Part shown: positions 36,131-44,626 of the stretch, one piece after another
How the letters are laid out: every line of letters starts with the position of its first letter
Numbering within the stretch: position 1 is the stretch's first letter
Origin: Curtobacterium flaccumfaciens
Lineage (GTDB): Bacteria > Actinomycetota > Actinomycetes > Actinomycetales > Microbacteriaceae
Direction: 5' to 3'
Assembly (NCBI RefSeq): GCF_004361695.1
Contig: NZ_SNVW01000003.1
Coordinates: forward strand, 248,001-312,000
Length of the DNA: 64,000 nucleotides
The notes under the pieces: model-generated
Seen by the model: only the letters and a program-made list of their open reading frames with translations
What the model was told of the DNA's origin: nothing
Databases searched by the model: none
Position numbers and translations under genes: made by a program

Positions 36131-37039
36131 TCAGCGCGCCGGGTGGAGCCGTTCCGCCGCGACGGACCGCACGGCGTCGGTGACCCGCTCGAGCAGCGGC
36201 GACGCCAGGTTCCACCGTTGCCACCACAGCGCGACGTCCGCCCGCCGGCCCGGCGTGAGCTCGACGAGGGCGCCCTGGTCGAGCGCCTCGAGGCACTGCG
36301 CCTCCGGCAGCATCCCCCACCCGAAGCCGAGCGAGACCGCACGGGCGAAGTCGGCCGAGGTCGGGACGAAGTGCCTCGGGCCGGACGGCGCATGCCCGAG
36401 CACCCGGCGGAGGTAGCCCTGCTGCAGGTCGTCGGCGCGGTCGTAGTCCACCAGCGGCACCCGGTCGAGCCGTCCGAGCATGCGCCGCTCCGTGTCGACG
36501 CCGGACAAGTAGCGGTCGACGAACGCCGGTGACGCCACCGCCCGGTACCGGTCGATGCCGAGCGGCACCGACGAACACCCCTGCACCGGGTCGGCCTCGG
36601 CGGTGACCGCGGCCATCACCGTGCCGGCGCGCAGGAGTTCGGCGGTGCGGTCCTGGTCCTCACGGTGCAGGTCGAACACCACCTCGGTGTCCGCACGGAC
36701 CAGCGCGAGCGCGTCGAGGAACCACGTGCCGAGCGAGTCGGCGTTCACCGCGAGCGGGATCGACGGCACGACCGAGTCCCCGCCCCCGAGCGCCCGTGAC
36801 GTCTCCTCGTCGAGCAGCTGCGCCTGCCGTGCGTGCCGCAGCACGACCTCGCCGTCCGCCGTCGGACGCACCGGCGTCGTGCGCTGCAGCAGGACGCGGC
36901 CGAGCTGCTGTTCCATCGACTTGATCCGCTGCGACACGGCGGACGGGGTGATCGCCAGTGCTCTGGCGGCCGCGTCGAGTGTGCCGTGGTCGACCGCGGC
37001 CAGGAGGGTCTCGAGGTGTTCGCGCTGCAGCCGTGCCAT
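36131..37039 (-). CDS. lysG: LysR-family regulator, LysG/ArgP type
   Basis: A 302-residue LysR-type activator. The N-terminal helix-turn-helix is LQREHLETLLAAVDHGTLDA then ALAITPSAVSQRIKSMEQQL, the hallmark ArgP/LysG-ATPA form. The effector domain includes IPLAVNADSLGTWFLDAL. In corynebacteria LysG binds lysine/arginine and activates the divergent exporter gene lysE; the same divergent pair is present here with 70 bp between starts. TAAGCT ends 7 bases before ATG 37039. Confidence 0.93.
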   Translation of the reverse strand: MARLQREHLETLLAAVDHGTLDAAARALAITPSAVSQRIKSMEQQLGRVLLQRTTPVRPTADGEVVLRHARQAQLLDEETSRALGGGDSVVPSIPLAVNADSLGTWFLDALALVRADTEVVFDLHREDQDRTAELLRAGTVMAAVTAEADPVQGCSSVPLGIDRYRAVASPAFVDRYLSGVDTERRMLGRLDRVPLVDYDRADDLQQGYLRRVLGHAPSGPRHFVPTSADFARAVSLGFGWGMLPEAQCLEALDQGALVELTPGRRADVALWWQRWNLASPLLERVTDAVRSVAAERLHPAR

Positions 37040-37109
37040 GCAGCGCAGCTTACGCAGCATCAGGAACGTGAGCTGTACTGCACCCGCTGCGCGGCCGTAC
37101 CGTCGGACC

Positions 37110-37943
37110 GTGACCGCGCTCCTCCCCCTGCTCTCCGGCCTCGGCACCGGACTCGCCCTGATCGTCGCCATCGGCGTGCAGAACACGTACCTGCTCCGGC
37201 TCGCGGTGAGCGCTCGACTCCGGGTCGTCGCCGCGGCCGTCGTGGTGTGCGCGGTGTCGGACGCCGTGCTCATCGTGGCCGGGGTGCTCGGGGTCGGTGC
37301 CGTGGTCGAGCGGTTCCCGGTGGCGCTCGTCGTGGTCCGGTTCGTGGGAGCGGCGTTCCTCGTGACCTACGGCGTGCTGGCTGCGCGTCGGGCGCTCCGG
37401 CCGTCGGGTGACGCGATCCGGGTGGAGGAGGAAGCGGCGGACGACGGGGTCGCCGTGGTCGCACCCGCTGGTGGGCATCGCGCCCCCGCACCCGCGGGCG
37501 CGATGTCCGTGGCGGGGCGCGACGGCGACGTGGTGCCGACCGCGGGCGTGACCTCCGGGGCGGGGCGGGACGGCGCCGTGGTGCCGACCACGGTCTCGGC
37601 GGGGGCGGCGGGGCGGGCGCGAACCGTGCCTCCAGGCCGGCGGGGCGACGTGACGATGCGCGCGGCGGTGGCCACCATGCTCGTCTTCACCTGGGCGAAC
37701 CCGCACGTCTACCTGGACACCCTGGTGTTCCTGGGGTCGGTCGCGAACCAGCAGGGCGTCGACGACCGCTGGCTCTGGACGATCGGCGCGACGGCCGCGA
37801 GCTGCCTGTGGTTCGCGGGCCTCGGGTTCGGCGGGCGGCTGCTCCGGCCGCTGTTCGCGAAGCCGCTGACGTGGCGGGTGTTCGACGGGCTCGTCGCGCT
37901 CGTGATGCTCGGCTTCGGCGCCGCGCTCGTGCTGGGCGCATAG
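37110..37943 (+). CDS. lysE: LysE-family basic amino acid exporter with cytosolic insertion
   Basis: A 277-residue inner-membrane exporter of lysine/arginine. Helices 1-3 (LIVAIGVQNTYLLRLAVSA and onward) and the second half (MLVFTWANPHVYLDTLVFLG) match LysE closely. Usual length is 200-240: the excess is an Ala/Gly/Pro/Arg-rich insertion at about residues 95-180, in the loop after helix 3, containing a 16-residue tandem duplication (AGRDGDVVPTAGVTSG / AGRDGAVVPTTVSAGA). GTG 37110 follows TACCGT by 6 bases; expression should depend on LysG. Confidence 0.92.
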   Translation: MTALLPLLSGLGTGLALIVAIGVQNTYLLRLAVSARLRVVAAAVVVCAVSDAVLIVAGVLGVGAVVERFPVALVVVRFVGAAFLVTYGVLAARRALRPSGDAIRVEEEAADDGVAVVAPAGGHRAPAPAGAMSVAGRDGDVVPTAGVTSGAGRDGAVVPTTVSAGAAGRARTVPPGRRGDVTMRAAVATMLVFTWANPHVYLDTLVFLGSVANQQGVDDRWLWTIGATAASCLWFAGLGFGGRLLRPLFAKPLTWRVFDGLVALVMLGFGAALVLGA

Positions 37944-37989
37944 GCGCGGGGTCGCGGGCCGGCGGCCGTAGCGCGCGGCCCGCGGCAGT

Positions 37990-38075
37990 GGCCCACGGCC
38001 CACGGCCCACGGCCCGCACAAGCAAAGTCGGCTCGAACCGCGCAATCACGTGGTTCGAGCCGACTTTCGTTGTGC
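37990..38075. repeat. heptamer array plus inverted repeat, copy A
   Basis: Three GGCCCAC units and one GGCCCGC (37990-38017) run into an inverted repeat: 38024-38039 pairs perfectly over 16 bp with 38052-38067 around a 12-nt loop, flanked by outer GCACAA (38016-38021)/TTGTGC (38070-38075). It lies between convergent lysE and the APC permease and could terminate both. The same architecture and end sequences recur at 53221-53325. Confidence 0.9.
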
Positions 38076-38143
38076 GACGCGGCGCACCGCACCCCGCGCG
38101 GCGGACGGGACAGCGCACCGCACCCGCCCTGCCCCGCCCCGCC

Positions 38144-39619
38144 CTACTGCATGCCCTTGCCCACCCGGCTGTTCCGGCGGCTGTACCCGAAGTAGATCGC
38201 GAAGCCGATGACGAGCCAGACGACGAACCGGAGCCAGGTCTCGACCTCGAGGTTCAGCATCAGCCAGAAGCACAGCACGGCCGACACGATCGGCAGCACC
38301 GGGGACCACGGCACCCGGAAGGCGCGCGGGGCGTCGGGCCGCGAGCGACGCAGCACGACGATGCCGATCGACACCAGGACGAACGCCGACAGCGTCCCGA
38401 TGTTGATCATGCCCTCGAGCTTGTCGACCGCGGTGAAGCCGGCGAGCAGCGCGACGACGACACCGGCGACGACCTGCACGCGCACGGGCGTCTGGGTCTT
38501 CGGGTTCGTCTGCGAGAACCAGCGCGGCAGCAGCCCGTCGCGGCTCATCGAGAAGACGATGCGGGACAGGCCGAGCAGGAGCACCATGACGACCGTGGTC
38601 AGACCGATGAGGGAGCCGATCGCGATGATGCCGGCGGCCCACGGCAGGCCGACGATGTCGAAGGCGGACGCCAGGGACGGCGCCTTCTCCTCCGCCAGGC
38701 GCTGGTACGAGACCATGCCGGTGATGACGATGCTGACGCCGACGTAGAGCAGGGTCACGATGCCGAGGCCGATGAAGATGCCGCGCGGCAGGGTCTTCTG
38801 CGGGTTCTCGGTCTCCTCCGCGCTCGTGGCGACGACGTCGAAGCCGATGAACGCGAAGAACACCAGCGACGCGGCGGCGAGCAGGCCGAAGACGCCGTAC
38901 TGGGCGGGCTCGGCACCGGTGAACCAGGAGACGAGCGACTGGGTCCAGACGCTGCCCTCGGCGCCCTTCGTGGGCTCGGCCGGCGGGATGAACGGGGTGA
39001 AGTTCGCGGCCTTGACGAAGAACGCACCGGCGACGATCACGAAGACGACGATCGCGACCTTGATGATCGTGATGACCGCCGAGACGCGGCTTGACAGACG
39101 GGTGCCGAAGGCGAGCAGCACCGTGAAGATCCCCACGATCAGGACCGGGCCCCAGGTGAAGGGGATCGGGCCGAGCTGGATCGTGCTCGGGAGGGTGACG
39201 CCGAAGACGTCGAACGCGGTGCTGAGGTAGATGCCCCAGTACTTCGCGATCACCGCGCTGGCGGTGAGGGTCTCGAGGATGAGGTCCCAGCCCACGATCC
39301 AGGCGAGCAGCTCACCCATCGTCGCGTAGGTGAAGGTGTACGCGGAACCCGCGACCGGGATCGTCGAGGCGAACTCGGCGTAGCACATGATCGCCAGGCC
39401 ACAGGTGACGGCGGCGAGCAGGAACGAGATGATGACGCCCGGCCCGGCGAAGTTCGCGGCGGCGTTCGCGCCGACCGAGAAGATGCCGGCACCGACCGCG
39501 ACGGCGATGCCCATCGCGGCGATGTCGAAGGTGCGGAGCGACCGCTTGAGCGAGCGCCCCTTCTCCTCGGAGTCGGCCAGTGAGGCCTCGATGGACTTGA
39601 TGCGGAGCTTCGGTGCCAT
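38144..39619 (-). CDS. APC-family amino acid permease
   Basis: A 491-residue inner-membrane amino acid transporter with about 12-13 helices. The first helix carries the APC signature AAMGIAVAVGAGIFSVGANA, and GFDVVATSAEETENPQKTLP is the conserved loop typical of the cationic amino acid/YfnA-like group. Substrate is not certain; proximity to the LysG/LysE pair is suggestive only. Start ATG 39619 (MAPKLRIKS); an in-frame start 24 codons upstream is unlikely. Promoter annotated at 39658-39687. Confidence 0.94.
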   Translation of the reverse strand: MAPKLRIKSIEASLADSEEKGRSLKRSLRTFDIAAMGIAVAVGAGIFSVGANAAANFAGPGVIISFLLAAVTCGLAIMCYAEFASTIPVAGSAYTFTYATMGELLAWIVGWDLILETLTASAVIAKYWGIYLSTAFDVFGVTLPSTIQLGPIPFTWGPVLIVGIFTVLLAFGTRLSSRVSAVITIIKVAIVVFVIVAGAFFVKAANFTPFIPPAEPTKGAEGSVWTQSLVSWFTGAEPAQYGVFGLLAAASLVFFAFIGFDVVATSAEETENPQKTLPRGIFIGLGIVTLLYVGVSIVITGMVSYQRLAEEKAPSLASAFDIVGLPWAAGIIAIGSLIGLTTVVMVLLLGLSRIVFSMSRDGLLPRWFSQTNPKTQTPVRVQVVAGVVVALLAGFTAVDKLEGMINIGTLSAFVLVSIGIVVLRRSRPDAPRAFRVPWSPVLPIVSAVLCFWLMLNLEVETWLRFVVWLVIGFAIYFGYSRRNSRVGKGMQ

Positions 39620-39657
39620 GGGGTGGTTCCCGTCATCGGCTGGCGGCGGACCACGCG

Positions 39658-39687
39658 AGGTTACTGGTGTACCAGCCCGGCACGCAA
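39658..39687 (-). promoter_or_regulatory. candidate promoter of the APC permease
   Basis: Minus-strand TTGCGT (39682-39687), 18-nt spacer and TAACCT (39658-39663), giving a leader of about 30 nt before ATG 39619. Both boxes match four of six consensus positions. Confidence 0.5.
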
Positions 39688-39748
39688 ACACCCGGCATGC
39701 ACGGACCGGGTGCGCCCGGACCGGGTGGGCCTGGAGGCGCGGGTCGCC

Positions 39749-40621
39749 TCAGGCGGACCGGCGCCAGTCCGCCAGGAAGCGGGCTCCGGCATCGTCGTGG
39801 ATCACGCCGTCGGGTGCGGTGAGCACCGGGTACGGCGTCGCCGGCACCCCGTCGGCGGGACGGACGTCGACGTGCGCCACGTCGTGCCCGTGGGCGTGCA
39901 ACCAGTCGGCCATCGCGTAGTCGCTCCGGGAGTCGCCCATCGTCCGCCACGCGAGCGGGAGCTCGCCGTCCTGCGCGAGGAGCTCGAGGGAGCGCTCGGC
40001 CCCGAGGTCCTTGCCGCTCCGGTCCGACTCGACGTCGGTGGAGATGATCGTCGGGTCGATGCGCCACTGCACGACGCCGTCGGCATCCGGTCGGACGTCG
40101 TCGAGGCGGCGCACACCGAGGCCGCGGCGCTCGAGGGCGGCCATCGCCTTCGCGTCGAACTCCGGCTGCCGTGCGAGGTACGTGGCGTTCGGCACCTCGA
40201 CGCGCTGCTCGATCGACACCATCGCGCGCTTCGTCTCGTCGAAGAACACCAGGTCCGCGTACTCGTCGCGCACCAGCTCGCGCATCTCGTCCGCGTAGTC
40301 ACGGGGCAGCGCGAGGTCCTCGGCGACGGTGAGCTCACCCATCCCGCCCTCGTACTGCGGGCCGATCGAGCACCAGACAGCACCCTTCTCGCAGACAGCG
40401 TGCACGCGGCCCCCGGCGGCGAGGCCCCCGGCGAGGAGCGGCCCCACGACCTCGCTCCGGATGAAGGCGTCGCTGCGCCCGGTGTTGAACACGACGGGGA
40501 TCCCCTCGGCGGCGAGCGCGACGAGGTCCGCGATGATGCTCGGGATCGCGATGGTGCGCGAGACGGGGCTGGCGATGGGTCCGTCGACGTCGAGCAGGAG
40601 GCCGAGGCGAGGTGCGTTCAC
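39749..40621 (-). CDS. HAD-superfamily phosphatase (class IIB-like)
   Basis: A 290-residue predicted phosphohydrolase. Motif I is LLLDVDGPIASP (nucleophile Asp and the second Asp), motif II NTGRSD, and motif IV GDSRSDYAMADWLHAHGHDV with acidic Mg ligands. The cap lies between motifs II and III as in Cof/sucrose-phosphate-phosphatase-like proteins. The third position after the DVD motif is Gly-Pro instead of Gly-Thr. Substrate unknown. GTG 40621 (MNAPRLGLL) has GAGGAT 6 bases upstream. Confidence 0.85.
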   Translation of the reverse strand: MNAPRLGLLLDVDGPIASPVSRTIAIPSIIADLVALAAEGIPVVFNTGRSDAFIRSEVVGPLLAGGLAAGGRVHAVCEKGAVWCSIGPQYEGGMGELTVAEDLALPRDYADEMRELVRDEYADLVFFDETKRAMVSIEQRVEVPNATYLARQPEFDAKAMAALERRGLGVRRLDDVRPDADGVVQWRIDPTIISTDVESDRSGKDLGAERSLELLAQDGELPLAWRTMGDSRSDYAMADWLHAHGHDVAHVDVRPADGVPATPYPVLTAPDGVIHDDAGARFLADWRRSA

Positions 40622-40647
40622 CGCACCATCCTCGCAGGCCCGGCCGC

Positions 40648-41466
40648 TCAGCCCCGCGCGGCGGCCCGTGCGGTGAAGCGGTCGAGCACGATGCCGATCG
40701 CCTCGGGCTCGGCGACGTGCCCCTGGCCCGGCAGTTCGGCGTACTCCGAGCCCGGCACGGCCTCGACCACGGCGCGGGCGGCCTGACGCATCCACTCCAG
40801 GCCCTCGGTGCCCGCGGTGACGAGCACCGGGACCCCGACGGACGCAGCCACCCGGTCGGGCACCGCCAGCAGGTTGAGCGCCCGGACGTCGCGGCTGAGC
40901 ACGTGTGCGTCGGTGACCAGGGATCGCCACAGCGCCCCCCTGAGCCGGAGCGCGGTGATCTGGCCCATCGGGACGCCGAGCACCTGCGCGAGGAAGGCCC
41001 GGACGGCCTGGGCCCGACGGCCGGCGGCGACGTGCTCGTCGAGGACGTCGGCGAACACCACGTCGTCGGCGTGCGGATCGACCGTCGCACGGTAGGGCGG
41101 TTCGTGGAGGACCGCGGCGTCGATCGGCACGCCGCCCGCGAGGCCGTGCAGCACGACCCCCGCGCCGACGCACATGCCGAGCGCGGTCACCGGTCCGTCC
41201 ACGCCGGCCACGACCGCGGCGAGGTCCTCGACCTCACGCTCGATCGCCCACGGCCCGGCGTCGCCGCTCGCACCCCGGCCGCGGCGGTCGTAGGTGATGA
41301 CGCGGTACCGGTCGCGGAGTTCGGCGGTCAGCCGTTCGACGGCCGGGGTGCCCCGGTGGTCGAAGGCGCCGCCGACGACGACGAGCGCAGGACCGGTCCC
41401 GTCGTCCGAGACGGCGAGCACCGTCCCGTCCGCGGAGACGACCGTGCGGTCGACGTGCTGATCCAT
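40648..41466 (-). CDS. alpha/beta hydrolase with cysteine at the nucleophile position
   Basis: A 272-residue alpha/beta-hydrolase (MDQHVDRTVVSADGTVLAVS). The fold elements are clear: VVVGGAFDHRGTPA, RYRVITYDRRGRGASGDAGP, and a nucleophile elbow reading ALGMCVGAG where Ser is normal. The histidine is in LPGQGHVAEP. Cys nucleophiles occur in dienelactone hydrolases, but the rest resembles ordinary esterases, so it may be a slow or altered enzyme. AGGAA precedes ATG 41466. Divergent from the ABC exporter operon. Confidence 0.88.
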   Translation of the reverse strand: MDQHVDRTVVSADGTVLAVSDDGTGPALVVVGGAFDHRGTPAVERLTAELRDRYRVITYDRRGRGASGDAGPWAIEREVEDLAAVVAGVDGPVTALGMCVGAGVVLHGLAGGVPIDAAVLHEPPYRATVDPHADDVVFADVLDEHVAAGRRAQAVRAFLAQVLGVPMGQITALRLRGALWRSLVTDAHVLSRDVRALNLLAVPDRVAASVGVPVLVTAGTEGLEWMRQAARAVVEAVPGSEYAELPGQGHVAEPEAIGIVLDRFTARAAARG

Positions 41467-41615
41467 GGGTTCCTCGAAGGTGGTTCGACCGCGTTGCATC
41501 GCAGGCGTCTGGTCCTTCGGGTCTGGTCCTGGCGGGTCGGTTGTGTCGAGCATGACAGCCCGGAGCGTGCCCGTCGACACCCGCAACCAGGGGGAGAACA
41601 CGGGGTCGGCGGCCA

Positions 41616-41647
41616 CGATTCACACAATCGTGAATCAGGTGTATCGT
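41616..41647 (+). promoter_or_regulatory. ABC exporter operon promoter with palindromic operator
   Basis: GATTCAC-N6-GTGAATC (41616-41635, perfect 7-bp arms) ends 6 bases before a TATCGT -10 box (41642-41647), which is 7 bases before ATG 41655. The palindrome occupies the -35 region. The obvious candidate ligand is the MarR/GbsR-like protein encoded at the end of the same operon. Confidence 0.7.
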
Positions 41648-41654
41648 GCCCGTC

Positions 41655-42545
41655 ATGGACGATGTGGTCATGGCCTCCGGGCTCGTGAAGACCTTCGGAC
41701 GCACACGCGCCCTCGACGGACTCGACCTCCGGGTCACGGCGGGGTCGGTGCACGGGTTCCTCGGGCCGAACGGCGCCGGCAAGTCGACGACGATCCGGGT
41801 GCTGCTCGGGCTGCTCCGAGCGAGCGGGGGCACGGTGCAGGTGTTCGGCCGCGACCCCTGGCGGGACGCCGTGGCCGTGCACGCCGACCTCGCGTCCGTG
41901 CCGGGCGACGTCGCACTCTGGCCGAACCTGACCGGCGGCGAGACGATCGACCTGCTCACGGGGCTTCGTGGTGGTGCAGTGTCCGAGCTCCGTGCGCGGC
42001 TGGTCCGCGACTTCGACCTCGACACCCGCAAGCACGCGCGCTCGTACTCGAAGGGCAACCGGCAGAAGGTCGCGCTCATCGGCGCGTTCGCCCGGCCGGC
42101 CCGCCTGTACCTGCTCGACGAGCCCACGAGCGGCCTCGACCCCGTCATGGAGGAGGTGTTCCGCGCCGAGGTCCGCCGCGTCCGGTCCGAGGGAGCCACC
42201 GTGCTGCTGTCCAGCCACGTCCTGAGCGAGGTCGAGGCGCTCTGCGACCGGGTGACGATCGTCCGCGCCGGACGGGTCGTCGAGGAGGGCACCCTGGCGG
42301 GCATGCGACACCTCACCCGGAGTGCCGTGACGGTCACCACCGATGCGTCTCCCGACCGGATCCGGGTCCTGCCGGGCGTCCACGACCTGGTCGCCGAGGA
42401 CGGCACGCTCCGCTTCGGCGCCGAGGCCTCGGCGGTCGCCGGGGTGATCGCAGCACTGGACGGACACCGCGTCGAGGCGCTCACGGTGGAGCCGCCGTCG
42501 CTCGAGGAGCTCTTCCTCCGCCACTACGGCCCGGAGGAGCGGTGA
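41655..42545 (+). CDS. ABC transporter ATP-binding protein (drug/antibiotic export type)
   Basis: A 296-residue ATPase with Walker A GPNGAGKST, the Q-loop region, an ABC signature degenerate as YSKGNRQKVALI, Walker B LYLLDEPTSGLD and switch His in LLSSHVLSEVEAL. The C-terminal extension (PPSLEELFLRHYG) is typical of ABC-2 exporters. It pairs with the large permease encoded 4 nt downstream (GTGA overlap). ATG 41655 is preferred to GTG 41646 because TATCGT ends 7 bases before it. Confidence 0.95.
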   Translation: MDDVVMASGLVKTFGRTRALDGLDLRVTAGSVHGFLGPNGAGKSTTIRVLLGLLRASGGTVQVFGRDPWRDAVAVHADLASVPGDVALWPNLTGGETIDLLTGLRGGAVSELRARLVRDFDLDTRKHARSYSKGNRQKVALIGAFARPARLYLLDEPTSGLDPVMEEVFRAEVRRVRSEGATVLLSSHVLSEVEALCDRVTIVRAGRVVEEGTLAGMRHLTRSAVTVTTDASPDRIRVLPGVHDLVAEDGTLRFGAEASAVAGVIAALDGHRVEALTVEPPSLEELFLRHYGPEER

Positions 42546-44137
42546 ACGTCGTCGGGACCGCGTTCCGTCGTGAACGGGTCCGGGTCCCCGTCTGGGCGAT
42601 CGTCGCGGGGCTGCTCGCCGCCGCGACCGCCGCGGCCGTCCCGCAGGCGTTCGGCGACGCCGCCGAACGTCGGACACTCGTCGAGCTGATCACCGCGACC
42701 CCGAGCCTCCTGGCCATCCGTGGTGTCCCGGACGGCACCGACGAGGGCGCGTACGCGTTCTTCGAGATCTTCACGTACCTCGGACTGGTCGCCGGCCTGA
42801 TGTCCGTCTTCCTGGTGAGTCGGCAGACCCGACAGGACGAGGAGAGCGGGCGTGCCGAGCTCCTGCTCGCGGGCCCTGTACACCGCCGCAGCCCACTCGT
42901 CGCCGCGGTCTGGGTCTCCGCAGCGGCGAACGTCCTGCTCGGCCTGCTCGTCACGGTCGGCTTCGCCGCCGGTGGGCTGCCGGTGTCGGGCTCCGTCCTC
43001 GCCGGGCTCGCGGCGACGTGCGTCGGGCTCGCCTACACCGGGGTCGCCGTCGTCGTGGCGCAGATCGCGCCGACCTCCCGGGCGACGAACGCGATCGGCG
43101 TCGGGGTCGTCGCCGCGACCTCCCTGCTCCGCGCAGCCGGGGACGCCGTCGGTACCCGGAGCGCCGACGGACTCACGGTGACGAGTGCCTGGCCGAGCTG
43201 GCTGAGCCCGATCGGGTGGGGGCAGCACGTCTTCCCCTTCACCCGACAGGACTGGGGTCCGCTCGTGCCGTGCCTGGTCGTGGCGATCGCCGGCGTCACG
43301 ACGGCGCTCGTGGTGCGCGGCCGACGGGACCTCGGCGCGAGTCTCCTCCGGGAGCGACCGGGGCCGGCGGACGGTCGACTCCGGACGTCGCTCGGCCTCG
43401 CCTGGCGCCTGCACCGGACGACCGTGGTCGCCTGGGCAGTCGGTGGGGCGGTCCTCGGGGCGTTCGCCGGCGGCCTCGGCACCACCGCGATCGACGCGAT
43501 CGGCGCCGACTCGTCGGTGACGGGGCTGCTCGAGACCCTGGTGCCCGGTGGCCGAGGGGCCCTGCTCGACGAGTTCGTCGCCGCGGTGGTCGGGATCACC
43601 TCGATCCTCGCTGCCGCCGCCGGGATCGGAGCACTGAGCCGGGCAGCCGAGGACGACCGGGACGGCCGCTCCGAGCTCCTCCTCGCCACCCCGGTCGGAC
43701 GGGTCCGGCGCCTCGCGGAGTGGCTCGGCATCGGGGTCGGCGCTGCGGTCGCTGTGGCGCTCGCGGCCGGTGTCGTCGGCGGGCTGACATTCGTCGCGAC
43801 CGGGGTGGACCGGTTCTGGTCGACCGTCGCGGCCGGCCTCGCACAGCTCCCCGCCGCGCTCGTGCTCATCGGTTTCGCAGCCGTCGTCGGGGTCGTGCTC
43901 CCGAGGATCGCCGGGTGGCTCGTCTGGGTCGCACTCGGTGTCGCGCTCCTGCTCGGCCAGTTCGGCGGCCTGCTCCGGGTGCCGGACTGGGCGCGGCAGG
44001 TCAGCCCGTTCACCCACACGCCGGGTGTCCCAGCCGCGCACGTCGACTGGGCCGGGGCATGGTGGTTGCTCGGCATCGCAGCGTTCCTCGGTATCGTCGC
44101 CCTCGTGCTCGCTCGTCGCCAGGAGACCCGCCCGTGA
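42542..44137 (+). CDS. ABC-2 exporter permease, fused two-half type
   Basis: A 531-residue membrane protein with about 12 helices in two similar halves. Each half has a GRAELLLAGPVHR / GRSELLLATPVGR loop, the coupling segment characteristic of actinobacterial polyketide/tetronasin-type antibiotic exporters in which two ABC-2 permease halves are fused. With the ATPase upstream it should expel hydrophobic compounds. It starts at GTG 42542 and its stop overlaps the regulator gene. Confidence 0.92.
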   Translation: MNVVGTAFRRERVRVPVWAIVAGLLAAATAAAVPQAFGDAAERRTLVELITATPSLLAIRGVPDGTDEGAYAFFEIFTYLGLVAGLMSVFLVSRQTRQDEESGRAELLLAGPVHRRSPLVAAVWVSAAANVLLGLLVTVGFAAGGLPVSGSVLAGLAATCVGLAYTGVAVVVAQIAPTSRATNAIGVGVVAATSLLRAAGDAVGTRSADGLTVTSAWPSWLSPIGWGQHVFPFTRQDWGPLVPCLVVAIAGVTTALVVRGRRDLGASLLRERPGPADGRLRTSLGLAWRLHRTTVVAWAVGGAVLGAFAGGLGTTAIDAIGADSSVTGLLETLVPGGRGALLDEFVAAVVGITSILAAAAGIGALSRAAEDDRDGRSELLLATPVGRVRRLAEWLGIGVGAAVAVALAAGVVGGLTFVATGVDRFWSTVAAGLAQLPAALVLIGFAAVVGVVLPRIAGWLVWVALGVALLLGQFGGLLRVPDWARQVSPFTHTPGVPAAHVDWAGAWWLLGIAAFLGIVALVLARRQETRP

Positions 44138-44571
44138 CGCCGGAGGCGAACCGTCTCGTCGAGGCCTTCGCGGACGCCGGCTTCCCCCGGATGCCCGCCG
44201 CCGCCCTCGTCGCGGTGCTCACCAGCGAGTCGTCAGCGCTCACCGCCGCCGAACTCGCGACGGCGCTCGACGTCAGTCCCGCCGCCGTGTCCGGTGCGGT
44301 CCGCTACCTGCAGACGGTCGGGATGATGACCCGGCAGCGCGTCGCCGGAGACCGTCGGTACGTGTACGAGCTGCCCGAGCACGCCTGGTACGCCGCGTCG
44401 GTCAACAACCAGGCGCTGTACGAACGGCTCGCCTCGGTCGCGGAGACCACGGCGGCGTCGCTCGACGTGCCGGCCGCCCGGGAGCGCGTGCTCGACATGG
44501 CCGGGTTCTTCCGGTTCGTCCAGCGCCGCATCCCGGACCTGCTCGACGAGTGGAACGCACAGCGTCGCTGA
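44134..44571 (+). CDS. MarR/GbsR-family transcriptional regulator
   Basis: A 145-residue winged helix regulator: MPAAALVAVLTSESSALTAA, LATALDVSPAAVSGAVRYLQ (recognition helix) and a wing GDRRYVYELPEHAW, with a helical C-terminal dimerisation part. It is the third gene of the ABC exporter operon (GTGA overlap at 44134), so it should control its own operon, most plausibly through the palindrome at 41616-41635. Confidence 0.92.
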   Translation: MTPEANRLVEAFADAGFPRMPAAALVAVLTSESSALTAAELATALDVSPAAVSGAVRYLQTVGMMTRQRVAGDRRYVYELPEHAWYAASVNNQALYERLASVAETTAASLDVPAARERVLDMAGFFRFVQRRIPDLLDEWNAQRR

Positions 44572-44626
44572 GGACGCACTGCTCCTGGACGCTCAGCGCT
44601 CCTGCATGCGCAGCGCCCACGATCCG

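Noticed and set aside
38016..38075. tRNA-like fold in the inverted repeat
   Set aside because: One long hairpin with GGTTCGAGCC looks like a T-arm but no anticodon, D-arm or acceptor stem can be formed.
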